28,937 nt of DNA from REEB426 sp964551975 (GTDB taxonomy: Bacteria; Actinomycetota; Actinomycetes; S36-B12). The notes under the pieces are model-generated. The model searched no databases. It was not told where the DNA came from and saw only the letters and a list, made by a program, of their open reading frames with translations. The stretch covers positions 1 through 28,937 of the forward strand of contig CAZKFI010000029.1 in assembly GCA_964551975.1 (NCBI GenBank), read 5' to 3'. Shown one piece after another: positions 7,295 through 14,514 of this stretch. Both the position numbers and the translations under genes were made by a program. How positions within the stretch are numbered: the first letter of the stretch is position 1; each line of letters begins with the position of its first letter.

Positions 7295-9678
7295 GACTTC
7301 TCGATGTACTCGGAGCGATCATCTGCGGCGACGGCAGCGACCTGCTCACGTAGCGCCGGATACTCGGCGAGTTGCGGGTCGACATCAATCAGCTCATGTG
7401 CCGCGGACCGCGCCCGCTGGATCAGGTCTTCATCGCGCAAAACTTCAAGCAGCCGTAGAGACGTCCGCCGACCAGATTGGGCTTGGCCCAGCACATCTCC
7501 CTCGCGCCGCAGCTCCAGGTCCAGTTGAGCGAGCTCGAAGCCATCAGTCGTAGTGGCCACCGCAGCCAACCGCTCCCCTGCTGCGGATTGCGGATCAGCA
7601 TTGGTCACTAAAAGGCACAGTCCAGCGTCACGTCCTCGACCCACGCGCCCGCGCAACTGGTGCAACTGCGAAATTCCAAAGCGATCTGCGTCCAGGATCA
7701 CCATCATCGTCGCCCTCGGAACGTCAACACCGACCTCGATCACGGTCGTGCTCACCAACACCTCGACATCGCGATCGCTCGCGTTGTGACGCACCCTTGC
7801 AGGACCAGCTCCTTCAGAACCATTCCCTTCAGCGCGATTCCCTTCAGAACCTGTCGCGTCAGAAGGTGACTCCTCACTATGCGCCCCGCCTGGTGTCCGC
7901 GCAAAGCGCCGCATCACGGCGTCTTTGTCATCTGCACTCATTTGGCCATGCAGCATGTCGATGCGCAGGTCCGGTAACCGCCGGCGCAGCTCAGCGGTGA
8001 CCTGGATGACACTGGCAATCTCAACTGTCTGGCTGGCAGAATCCGCAGCCGTTGTGTCATCAAATGCTGACGCACCATCGACGTCTTCAAAGTCTTCGGC
8101 CTCGTCGAATTCTTCGTCAGGGGCACCGTTGACTTGCGGATCATCCGATTCATCCCCGATGCGCGGGCAGACGACGAAGACACGGTGCCCAGCCTGAACT
8201 TCCTCACGCACGCGCTCCCAGGCCCGGGCGAGCAGATCGGGTCGGGTTGTCGCCGGAACCAGGTGGGTGGCGATGGGTGTTCGACCCGCCGGAAGCTCAC
8301 GCATGGTGGTGACGTCCAAATCTCCGAACACGGTCATCGCCACGGTTCGCGGGATCGGTGTTGCTGTCATAACCAGCACATGCGGCCTGGTTTCAGCACG
8401 CGCCTTGTCGACGAGCGCTGCCCGCTGCTCAACGCCGAACCGATGCTGTTCGTCGACTACCACCAGAGCCAGATCGTGGAACTGCACCTGCTGACCCAGC
8501 AGGGCATGGGTGCCCACCACGATGCCTGCCTCACCGGTGGCAATGTCCAACAGCTCCTGGCGTCGAGTCGCGGTGCGCTGTGAACCGATGAGTAGCGCCA
8601 CCCGGGTTGCCTCATCGGCGCCACCGAGGCGACCACCCTGGGCCAACTCACCGAGCATGGCGGTGATGGCGCGATGGTGCTGCACGGCGAGTACTTCGGT
8701 CGGCGCTAGGAGCGCTGCCTGACCACCCGCGTCAATGACCTGCAGCATCGCGCGCACGGCGACGATCGTCTTTCCACTGCCCACATCCCCTTGGAGCAAC
8801 CGCTGCATAGGTCGATCGGCGGCAAGGTCCGCGGCAATCTGTTCACCTGCAGTGACCTGCCCGTCGGTGAGTTCGAACGGCAGTCGGGCGTCGAACTGAG
8901 TGAGCAGGCGCCCGGAAGCCGCACTACGCGGCACCGCATGTTCCTGCAGGGCTCGGTTACGTCGCTGGGCGAGCACAACTTGCAGCGTGAATGCTTCATC
9001 GAATGCCAGCCTTGCGCGAGCCTGGGCAACCTCACTTCGGTCCCGCGGCCGGTGAATCTGCCGTAGTGCGCGGTCTCGGGTGATGAGGTCGTGCTTGGTG
9101 CGCACTGATTCCGGCAATGGATCAGGCAGCTCCGGCACGGTGTCGAGCAGGACGCGAATGGCATCAGCGATGGTCCAGGAGGTCAACGCTCCACTGGCGG
9201 GGTAGACCGGCACCATCGCTGCGGCAAACGCTTCGACAACTCTCTCGTCATCCTCGACTCCATCAGGGAAGAGGTGATAGCGCGGGTGGGCCAACTGCAG
9301 GGTTCCCCGGTAGCGGTTGACCTGACCCGAGAACAGTCCGCGTCGACCAACGCGAAGTTCCCGCTCTCGCCAGTGCTGATTAAAGAAGGTGACCGTGATG
9401 CGAGACCGGCCATCGGTGAGTTCGACCTCGAGTATGGAGCCACGCCGACGCTGCATGCGTCGGTTCACTACCGAAGCAACCTCTGCCTGGACGGTGACGT
9501 TCTCGCCAACCTGGAGCTTCTGCAGGTCGGTCAACTCACCCCGCTCCAAATAGCGGCGCGGCAGGTGCCACAGGAGATCGTCGACGGTGCTGTAGCCAAA
9601 GGCCTTGCGCAGGGCATTCGCCGTGCGACCACCCAGCACAGTGGTGAGCTTGCTTGTCACCGGATCCTGCGTCGTCAT
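7291..9678 (-). CDS. recG: ATP-dependent DNA helicase RecG
   Basis: 795 residues; the usual length is about 690-750. RecG remodels stalled replication forks and Holliday junctions. The N-terminal wedge/OB domain covers about 1-200 (with VTVTFFNQHW near 95-103). The helicase core follows: Walker A GDVGSGKT (297-304), DEQH box (409-412), TATPIPRT (438-445), STTVIEVGVDVP (about 643-654) and motif VI QLRGRVGRGR (674-683). The C-terminal ELRREGDVLGQAQSGR is the conserved TRG-like region. The extra length lies in two hydrophilic insertions in the second RecA-like domain: an Asp/Glu-rich one (about 509-552) and a Ser/Glu/Gly-rich one (about 595-634). The ATG at 9678 overlaps the DAK2 gene stop (ATGA), and the recG stop overlaps rsmD in the same way. 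Confidence 0.97.
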   Translation of the reverse strand: MTTQDPVTSKLTTVLGGRTANALRKAFGYSTVDDLLWHLPRRYLERGELTDLQKLQVGENVTVQAEVASVVNRRMQRRRGSILEVELTDGRSRITVTFFNQHWRERELRVGRRGLFSGQVNRYRGTLQLAHPRYHLFPDGVEDDERVVEAFAAAMVPVYPASGALTSWTIADAIRVLLDTVPELPDPLPESVRTKHDLITRDRALRQIHRPRDRSEVAQARARLAFDEAFTLQVVLAQRRNRALQEHAVPRSAASGRLLTQFDARLPFELTDGQVTAGEQIAADLAADRPMQRLLQGDVGSGKTIVAVRAMLQVIDAGGQAALLAPTEVLAVQHHRAITAMLGELAQGGRLGGADEATRVALLIGSQRTATRRQELLDIATGEAGIVVGTHALLGQQVQFHDLALVVVDEQHRFGVEQRAALVDKARAETRPHVLVMTATPIPRTVAMTVFGDLDVTTMRELPAGRTPIATHLVPATTRPDLLARAWERVREEVQAGHRVFVVCPRIGDESDDPQVNGAPDEEFDEAEDFEDVDGASAFDDTTAADSASQTVEIASVIQVTAELRRRLPDLRIDMLHGQMSADDKDAVMRRFARTPGGAHSEESPSDATGSEGNRAEGNGSEGAGPARVRHNASDRDVEVLVSTTVIEVGVDVPRATMMVILDADRFGISQLHQLRGRVGRGRDAGLCLLVTNADPQSAAGERLAAVATTTDGFELAQLDLELRREGDVLGQAQSGRRTSLRLLEVLRDEDLIQRARSAAHELIDVDPQLAEYPALREQVAAVAADDRSEYIEKS
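7810..7869. repeat. 15-bp imperfect tandem repeat inside recG
   Basis: Four 15-base units, each around a core CCTTCAG or GTCAG: 7810-7824, 7825-7839, 7840-7854 and a more diverged 7855-7869. The length keeps the recG frame, and the units encode five-residue steps TGSEG, NRAEG, NGSEG on the minus strand. It looks like a slippage-driven expansion in a surface loop of RecG. Confidence 0.75.
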
Positions 9679-11315
9679 TCGACCCCGACGATGAGTGGCC
9701 AGCGTGCTTGTTCACCTTCCACGTGCTGAACTTCGACGAAGGGATGCTGTTCGGCTAGCCAGCGAGTCAGACTCGTTCGCAGTGCCGGAGCCGCCTCCGC
9801 TCCCCATACCAGCGTGACGAGCTCACCGCCGACGGTGAGCATGCCGGCAAGCACGCGCTCGCAAACTTCCTGAACTTCGTGGCCGATGATCGCGATATCA
9901 CCGGCAACGAGTCCGAGTACATCGCCAATCCGACATGGTCCGGCCATAGTCAACGCATTGCGACTTGCCACCGTGATACCCGCATAACGGGTTGCTCCCG
10001 CGGCGCGCGTCATCGTCACCACATCGTCCTGCAGGGAGCGATCCCCATCGTGTACCGCAACGGCGGCAAGAGTTTGCACCACGGCACGAGTTGGAATGAC
10101 AGCAACTTCTAAGCCCTGGGTGCGCGCCTGCCGAGCAGCCAACTCAGCAGCACCATGTGCGTCGGAATCACTTGGCAGCACGATCACCTGCCGTGCGCCG
10201 GTGGCAGTCACTGCGTCGAGAAACTCCGCCGTTGATGGCCGCCCGGCACCCACCATCAGGGTTACGACGCCACTGTCGTGCAACAGCTCAGTGACACCGT
10301 CTCCGTGTGTCACAGCAACCAATGCCCGCAGTGACCTCTTCGCAGCAGGCTCGTGCAAACAGGTGGTTGAGGTGAGCTCAGTGACGCGCACTCGCTGGGT
10401 GCTGCCTGCAGCGATGCCCAACTGCAAAGCCTTCGTTGACGCTTGCGCATCCGGAACATGCAGATGCACCTGCCACACCTGGGGTCCGCCGGCAATGACG
10501 AGACTGTCGCCCAAACCGTCTAGTTCCTGCCGCAGGGTTGCCAAGGCATCCTGATCCTCAGCGTGCAATGTGAACATCACCTCGTACTGCATCCCGGTGC
10601 CAAACGCAGGCACAGTAGGCAGAGGCATGGTGATCTGCGGAGTGGAGGGCCCTAGATCCAAGTCCGCGAAGTTGACCTGCTCGAGCGGTGCTCCCGCGAC
10701 TGCGGCCTGCAGCGCCTGCAGGACGAGCAATAGTGCAGCGCCGCCAGCATCCAGGACGCCGGCCTGCGCCAGGACCGGCAGCAGGGTCGGCGTGCGCTGG
10801 AGAGCCACCTGGCCGGCAGCCAATGCCGCCGCGCAGCAATCTTCTCGTGACGACTGCGAGTTCGATGGCGACGAATGCGCCGCTGCCGCCTCGGCGGTTG
10901 CCGCATCCGCGGCGGCCTGAGCGACGGTCAACATGGTCCCTTCCACCGGATGACTCACCGCCTCGCGGGCGCGGCGCGCACCCTGAGCGAGCATCTGGTG
11001 CAACGGCTGATCGGCCACCTCGGCCATGCCCTGGAACCATTGCGCGAGGATCACCCCGGAATTGCCACGCGCGCCCAGTGTTGCGCCGCGAGCAACTGCT
11101 TGGGCCACCCCTTGGGCGGTGGGTTCCTGCGGCGCAAACCAGCAGGCAACGGCCTCAGCGCGTCCGGACTGCAGCGTGCCCAGAACATTCGATCCGGTAT
11201 CGCCGTCGGCGATCGGATAGACGTTCATCCGGTCGATTCGGGTGCGATGGCGGGCAACCTGGGCGGTGGCGTGCTCCAGCCAGGCGCGCCAGGTGTCGGC
11301 AGGGAGGGTGTCCAC
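9675..11315 (-). CDS. DAK2-domain protein, FakA-like fatty acid kinase
   Basis: 546 residues. The N-terminal DhaL/DAK2 domain (about 1-210) carries NVYPIADGDTGSNV, whose aspartates bind Mg-ATP, then LGARGNSGVILAQWFQG and AQAGVLDAGGAALLLVLQAL. The remainder fits the middle and C-terminal (DegV-like) parts of YloV/FakA proteins, which phosphorylate fatty acids presented by FakB/DegV-type binding proteins. Whether this one acts on fatty acids is inferred from the family. A longer frame starts at 11339, but a GGGAGG site 6 bases before the GTG at 11315 marks the better start. The neighbours rpmB (divergent) and recG (ATGA overlap) are the standard context. A Ser/Gln-rich loop near residues 140-165 (AHSSPSNSQSSRED) is an unconserved-looking insertion. 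It heads the minus-strand cluster that runs to smc. Confidence 0.9.
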   Translation of the reverse strand: MDTLPADTWRAWLEHATAQVARHRTRIDRMNVYPIADGDTGSNVLGTLQSGRAEAVACWFAPQEPTAQGVAQAVARGATLGARGNSGVILAQWFQGMAEVADQPLHQMLAQGARRAREAVSHPVEGTMLTVAQAAADAATAEAAAAHSSPSNSQSSREDCCAAALAAGQVALQRTPTLLPVLAQAGVLDAGGAALLLVLQALQAAVAGAPLEQVNFADLDLGPSTPQITMPLPTVPAFGTGMQYEVMFTLHAEDQDALATLRQELDGLGDSLVIAGGPQVWQVHLHVPDAQASTKALQLGIAAGSTQRVRVTELTSTTCLHEPAAKRSLRALVAVTHGDGVTELLHDSGVVTLMVGAGRPSTAEFLDAVTATGARQVIVLPSDSDAHGAAELAARQARTQGLEVAVIPTRAVVQTLAAVAVHDGDRSLQDDVVTMTRAAGATRYAGITVASRNALTMAGPCRIGDVLGLVAGDIAIIGHEVQEVCERVLAGMLTVGGELVTLVWGAEAAPALRTSLTRWLAEQHPFVEVQHVEGEQARWPLIVGVE

Positions 11316-11322
11316 CGCGTGC

Positions 11323-11346
11323 CTCCCGCACTCCCGCACTCCCGCG
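11323..11346. repeat. Three 8-bp tandem units carrying SD-like cores
   Basis: On the plus strand CTCCCGCA, CTCCCGCA, CTCCCGCG stand head to tail. On the minus strand each gives GCGGGAG, so three purine-rich ribosome-binding-like cores are stacked every 8 bases before the DAK2 gene; the one next to the GTG forms the functional GGGAGG. Confidence 0.8.
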
Positions 11347-11358
11347 GACGCCCTCGAT

Positions 11359-11387
11359 TTGGGCCGCCTGCGGCTCTCGGCTACCCT
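11359..11387 (+). promoter_or_regulatory. Candidate rpmB promoter
   Basis: TTGGGC (11359-11364), a 17-base spacer and TACCCT (11382-11387) resemble a housekeeping actinobacterial promoter. The transcript would start near 11394 and have a leader of about 53 bases. On the opposite strand the overlapping TAGGGT (bases 11383-11388) could be a -10 for the DAK2 cluster, with a leader of about 60 bases. Confidence 0.45.
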
Positions 11388-11446
11388 ACGGGGAGTTGTG
11401 CTCGTCTGGCCGGATGCACCGGCTCGAACAATCCTGAGGAGTGACC

Positions 11447-11644
11447 GTGGCTGCCACCTGCGAGATCTGCGGCAAGAAGCCCAGCTTCGGCCACAACATC
11501 TCGCACTCGCACCGTCGGACCAAGCGCCGCTGGAACCCGAACATCCAGTCGGTGCGCGCTCTGGTCAAGGGTTCCCCCAAGCGCCTCGACGTGTGCACCT
11601 CCTGCCTGAAGGCGGGCAAGGTCACCCGCGTTCCCAGCGCCTGA
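11447..11644 (+). CDS. rpmB: 50S ribosomal protein L28
   Basis: 65 residues. L28 of the large subunit: AATCEICGKKPSFGHNISHS, then HRRTKRRWNPNIQSVRAL and a CTSCLKAGKV end. The cysteine pairs CEIC and CTSC form the zinc site of the C+ form. The GAGGAG ribosome binding site at 11436-11441 is 5 bases before the GTG at 11447; the GTG at 11441 overlaps that site and is not the start. It is transcribed away from the DAK2 gene, as in many actinobacteria, and faces thiL head-on. Confidence 0.97.
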   Translation: MAATCEICGKKPSFGHNISHSHRRTKRRWNPNIQSVRALVKGSPKRLDVCTSCLKAGKVTRVPSA

Positions 11645-11677
11645 GGCGTTTCACCCAGCGCCCAAGGCGTTTCACCC
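11636..11677. terminator. Tandem 21-bp repeat of small hairpins between rpmB and thiL
   Basis: Two 21-base copies (11636-11656 and 11657-11677) differ at two positions, both in the loop. Each copy has the stem CGCC/GGCG around a 3-base loop (TGA or CAA) followed by TTTC. The TGA in the first loop is the rpmB stop codon. Both convergent genes end here, so it may serve as a weak terminator. The short stems and lack of a T run make that uncertain, but the tandem duplication itself is plain. Confidence 0.45.
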
Positions 11678-11681
11678 GGCA

Positions 11682-12641
11682 CTAAGCCCGGAAGTGCTCG
11701 TGCCCACCCCGTTGCGTGGCAGGGCTTCCATCGACCCAGACTCCCGTGCCGGACTGCACTGAACCGATGACGGTAAACCCCTCCGGGACGGTATCGGGAA
11801 AGCAGGCGAGCAGGCCGTGGTCCTCACCGCCCTGCAACACCCAGTCGCTGACCATTGCACTGGCAGCGTCGGCCGGGTGAAGTGACCGCGCAGCCTGCAT
11901 CAGCAGGGCGCTGTTCGTTGCCGGATGTGCCAGTGCGGCTGCCAAGGACAACTCGATCCGCACATCAGAGGCTTCGGCGATATGGCGAGCATCGGCTACG
12001 AGACCGTCACTGAGGTCGATCATCGCGCTCGCACCGGCCAGCGCGGCCGAAGTTCCCGCCGAATAGGGCGGCTGCGGGGATTGATGGTCGGCGATGAGTG
12101 CTGCGGGATGGCTGCGGCCGGCGCGCAGGAGATCCAGCCCAGCCGCTGACCAACCCAGACGGCCACAGATCGCCACCGTGTCTCCCGGCTTCGCCCCGCT
12201 ACGCAGCACCGGTGGCCGGCCCTGCAGGTCCCCGATGCCGGTTACCGAGAGCATCACCATGTCACTGGCCGTCACGTCTCCACCGACGACATGGGCGCCG
12301 GCCGTTGCGGCCTCAACTTCTACGCCCGCTGCGCACTCGACTGCCCATTGGGCAGGTAACTGAGCTGGCGCACCGAATCCCACAACCAGCGCGACCGGCG
12401 CGGCACCCATCGCTGCCAGATCAGCCAGGCTCGCAGCCGCTGCTTTCGCACCGATCTGCCGGGCCGAAGACCAGTCGCGTCGAAAGTGACGCCCCTCGAT
12501 CAGGACGTCGACGGTGACCGCCGCGCGACCAGGACCAATGGCTAGGACGGCCGCGTCGTCACCGGGACCGACCACAATGCGAGTGTCGGACGCCGCGGCA
12601 AGATCGGCGGTGATCCGGGCGATCAGACCGAACTCCCCCAA
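11682..12641 (-). CDS. thiL: Thiamine-monophosphate kinase
   Basis: 319 residues. Phosphorylates thiamine monophosphate to the diphosphate cofactor with ATP. Family signs: MGEFGLIARI start, GPGDDAAVL (about 25-33), VDVLIEGRHFRRDW, KAAAASLADLAAMGAAPVA, VVGGDVTAS, IDLSDGLVADARHIAEAS and a late GGEDHGLLA. The length is normal. The assigned start is a TTG at 12641 with AGGTG very close to it; no ATG or GTG occurs in frame upstream within the spacer, although related proteins often carry extra residues before LGEF, so the start is uncertain. No TPP-riboswitch-like sequence was recognised upstream. The gap to the fibronectin-like gene is 50 bases. Confidence 0.93.
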   Translation of the reverse strand: MGEFGLIARITADLAAASDTRIVVGPGDDAAVLAIGPGRAAVTVDVLIEGRHFRRDWSSARQIGAKAAAASLADLAAMGAAPVALVVGFGAPAQLPAQWAVECAAGVEVEAATAGAHVVGGDVTASDMVMLSVTGIGDLQGRPPVLRSGAKPGDTVAICGRLGWSAAGLDLLRAGRSHPAALIADHQSPQPPYSAGTSAALAGASAMIDLSDGLVADARHIAEASDVRIELSLAAALAHPATNSALLMQAARSLHPADAASAMVSDWVLQGGEDHGLLACFPDTVPEGFTVIGSVQSGTGVWVDGSPATQRGGHEHFRA

Positions 12642-12673
12642 CTCACCTAACGAACCCGACTCACCCGACGAAC
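12638..12673. repeat. 18-bp tandem repeat covering the thiL start
   Basis: Two 18-base units, 12638-12655 and 12656-12673, match at 15 of 18 positions. On the minus strand they read GTTCGTCGGGTGAGTCGG and GTTCGTTAGGTGAGTTGG. The copy nearest thiL supplies both the AGGTG and the TTG used as the start. Confidence 0.7.
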
Positions 12674-12691
12674 GCGAGTCCTGCTGCGAAC

Positions 12692-13180
12692 TCAGCGGTA
12701 GCCGTCCGGACTGACCTCGGTGGGTAGGTACACGTCAGCCGAGATTCCGGCCGGACCGCGCCCAGAGGCATTGAGGGGTACGACATAGAACCGATAGGTC
12801 TTATCGACCGCGAAGTCCGAGTTCAGGCACTTGCGCTTGTCGGTGGTGCAGACCTTGACGACGTCCAAGCCGCTCTTGGCGTAGACGGTGTAGGAGGTGG
12901 GTACTGGACCGGAGTCGGCCTTTCGCCAACGGATGGAGAATTCGGTCGGTCCGGTGATCGCTGCGCGCACATTTGCGGGCGCCGCCGGTCGGTCGGTGGG
13001 CAGTGTGCCGCAGTTCTTGATGGTGATACTGCCGTCCTTGGTCTCCTTCACGCACTTCGCCGCAGCCGCGATGGGATGAACGCTCTCGACGGCCTGCACC
13101 GGGTTGGCGAACCCGACGGCACCCAAGAGAGCGGCAGGCAGGACGCAGGCGGTGATCGCGCTTGACATGAAGGTCCGCAT
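12692..13180 (-). CDS. Small secreted protein with a fibronectin type III-like domain
   Basis: 162 residues. Residues 1-30 form a signal peptide: Arg at position 2, a hydrophobic core (AITACVLPAALLGAVGF) and a likely cut after NPVQA. The mature part has one cysteine pair (AAKCVKE ... KNCGTL) and a second (VKVCTTDKRKCLN). From about 68 to 152 a fibronectin-III-like pattern is seen: PANVRAAITGPTEFSIRWR, TSYTVYAKSG, and KTYRFYVVPLNASGRGP. No catalytic motif is visible, so it is probably a binding or structural exported protein. On the minus strand it follows ddl with a 9-base gap; its start is preceded by TAAAGT exactly 6 bases away, so it may be leaderless. In mycobacteria the place between ddl and thiL holds a different secreted protein (DUF3515 type, from memory). 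Function unknown. Confidence 0.75.
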   Translation of the reverse strand: MRTFMSSAITACVLPAALLGAVGFANPVQAVESVHPIAAAAKCVKETKDGSITIKNCGTLPTDRPAAPANVRAAITGPTEFSIRWRKADSGPVPTSYTVYAKSGLDVVKVCTTDKRKCLNSDFAVDKTYRFYVVPLNASGRGPAGISADVYLPTEVSPDGYR

Positions 13181-13186
13181 CAGGCG

Positions 13187-13192
13187 ACTTTA
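13187..13192 (-). promoter_or_regulatory. -10 box for leaderless fibronectin-like gene
   Basis: On the minus strand TAAAGT ends 6 bases before the ATG at 13180, the spacing that puts the transcript start on the A of the start codon. The TAA is also the stop codon of ddl. No Shine-Dalgarno is visible. Confidence 0.5.
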
Positions 13193-14284
13193 ACGCAGGC
13201 GAACACCACGACGCAGTGCGTCTTGAACGAGGTGATCGACGAGCGTGGAGTAGTCCAGGCCACTTGCCTGCCACATGCGGGGAAACATGGAGATGGGCGT
13301 GAACCCCGGCATGGTGTTCAGTTCATTCACCAACACCGACCCGTCGGGGCGCACGAAGAAGTCGACGCGGGCCAGCCCCTCGCAGCCCAGGGCCTCGAAG
13401 GCCTGTACGGCCAGTGCCTGCACCCGTTGGGCAACGGGCGCGGGTAGGTCCGCGGGAACCTGCAGATCCGCAACGTCCTCTAGGTACTTGGCGGCATAGT
13501 CGTAGAAGCGGTCTGCCTCGCGCATGATGATTTCGGAGCAGGCGCTAGCTCTGGCACCGTACGGGGCAACCGCATCAACGATGACTCCGCATTCCACCTC
13601 GCGCATGGGACTGACGGCCGCTTCCACAATCACCCGCGGGTCATGCTGACGCGCTTGTTCGATGGCCTCAACCAGTGCCGGCTCAGCGGGATCCGCAACC
13701 TGCGAGATACCCAGTGAGGATCCAGCCCTGGCCGGCTTGACGAATAGTGGGGACCCAAGGCTGCGGGCGCGCTGCAGGCAGTCGCGAGGATCTGTCCGCC
13801 ACTGCTCATCGGTGATCAGCACGCTCGGCCCAGTGGGTAGACCCGCCTGCTGCAGCAGTGCCTTCATCAAGCCCTTATCCATGCAGACAGCCGAGGCGGC
13901 AACGCCTGAGCCGACGAAGGGCAACCCAGCAGTCTCCAGCGCACCCTGGACACTGCCGTCCTCTCCCCACGGACCATGCAGAACGGGAAAGACCACGTCG
14001 ATCGGAACTCGACCCTGGCCCTCGATACGGATACCGGGTGCGCCCAGGTCGTTGATCAACTCGACGGCGGGCCCGGACTCCAGGACCGTGGGCAGAACTC
14101 CAGTTCCGGCGGCCAGGCGATCAAGATCCAATGGCTGGAGGACCCAGCGCCCGTCCTTGGTCACGCCAATGGGGAATGCCTGGTAGCGGGCCGGATCGAG
14201 GGCACGCAGGATCCCCCCGGCGCTGATGCATGAGATCTCGTGTTCACTGCTGCGGCCACCGAACACCACCGCAACGCGAAACAT
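13190..14284 (-). CDS. ddl: D-alanine--D-alanine ligase
   Basis: 364 residues. ATP-dependent joining of two D-alanines for peptidoglycan, in the cytoplasm. N-terminal VVFGGRSSEHEISCISA binds the first substrate; FPVLHGPWGEDGSVQGALE and GLPFVGSGVAASAVCMDKGLMK are ATP-grasp family marks, followed by PLFVKPARAGSSLGIS, and the C-terminal metal and substrate site GLARVDFFVR ... LVNELNTMPGFTPISMFP. The sequence is a plain Ddl without a lactate-ligase replacement that I can detect. An in-frame TTG lies two codons upstream (14290), but the ATG at 14284 stands exactly 6 bases after a minus-strand TAGCGT, which supports a leaderless start there. Upstream it shares a short divergent promoter with the zinc-ribbon gene. 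Confidence 0.97.
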   Translation of the reverse strand: MFRVAVVFGGRSSEHEISCISAGGILRALDPARYQAFPIGVTKDGRWVLQPLDLDRLAAGTGVLPTVLESGPAVELINDLGAPGIRIEGQGRVPIDVVFPVLHGPWGEDGSVQGALETAGLPFVGSGVAASAVCMDKGLMKALLQQAGLPTGPSVLITDEQWRTDPRDCLQRARSLGSPLFVKPARAGSSLGISQVADPAEPALVEAIEQARQHDPRVIVEAAVSPMREVECGVIVDAVAPYGARASACSEIIMREADRFYDYAAKYLEDVADLQVPADLPAPVAQRVQALAVQAFEALGCEGLARVDFFVRPDGSVLVNELNTMPGFTPISMFPRMWQASGLDYSTLVDHLVQDALRRGVRLR

Positions 14285-14322
14285 GGCCAAACGCTACCCG
14301 TCGGATGCGCTAGCGTGCAGCC
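14285..14322. promoter_or_regulatory. Symmetric divergent leaderless promoter pair
   Basis: The whole space between two start codons is 38 bases. TAGCGT on the minus strand (bases 14291-14296) lies 6 bases before the ddl ATG, and TAGCGT on the plus strand (14311-14316) lies 6 bases before the zinc-ribbon ATG at 14323. The two identical hexamers make an inverted repeat with a 14-base spacer. Neither gene has a Shine-Dalgarno. No clear -35 boxes are seen. Confidence 0.55.
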
Positions 14323-14514
14323 ATGGCTCTCTACACCTGCCCGTCCTGCGATATGTCCGTGAACACGACCTGTGGCAAGTGCGATGCCGCATTGGTCAAT
14401 GATGCGATCGTCAAGGACGATGGCACCCGCGTCGGTATCTCTTCCTGCCCCAACGGCCACGGCAAGATCAAGTCGCCGATGTGCTGCGGGTCGGACATGG
14501 CCTGCGCCGTCTGA
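14323..14514 (+). CDS. Small cysteine-rich zinc-ribbon protein
   Basis: 63 residues with eight cysteines: CPSC (6-9) and CGKC (17-20) form one probable zinc ribbon; CPNGH (42-46) and a CC pair with one more Cys near the end (54-61) could form a second site. No enzyme motif is present and I cannot name the family. Small size and charge suggest a nucleic-acid or protein adaptor (inference). The start is the ATG at 14323, preceded by a -10-like TAGCGT at leaderless distance. Its last 34 bases overlap the longest frame of the following PLP-enzyme gene, so the two are probably co-transcribed. Confidence 0.75.
   Translation: MALYTCPSCDMSVNTTCGKCDAALVNDAIVKDDGTRVGISSCPNGHGKIKSPMCCGSDMACAV

Noticed and set aside
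10688..11437. Plus-strand frame of 249 codons
   Set aside because: Antisense to the DAK2 gene and Arg/Pro-rich, as expected for a shadow frame in GC-rich DNA.
11645..12700. TPP riboswitch for thiL
   Set aside because: No THI-box consensus seen in the 50-base spacer or nearby.
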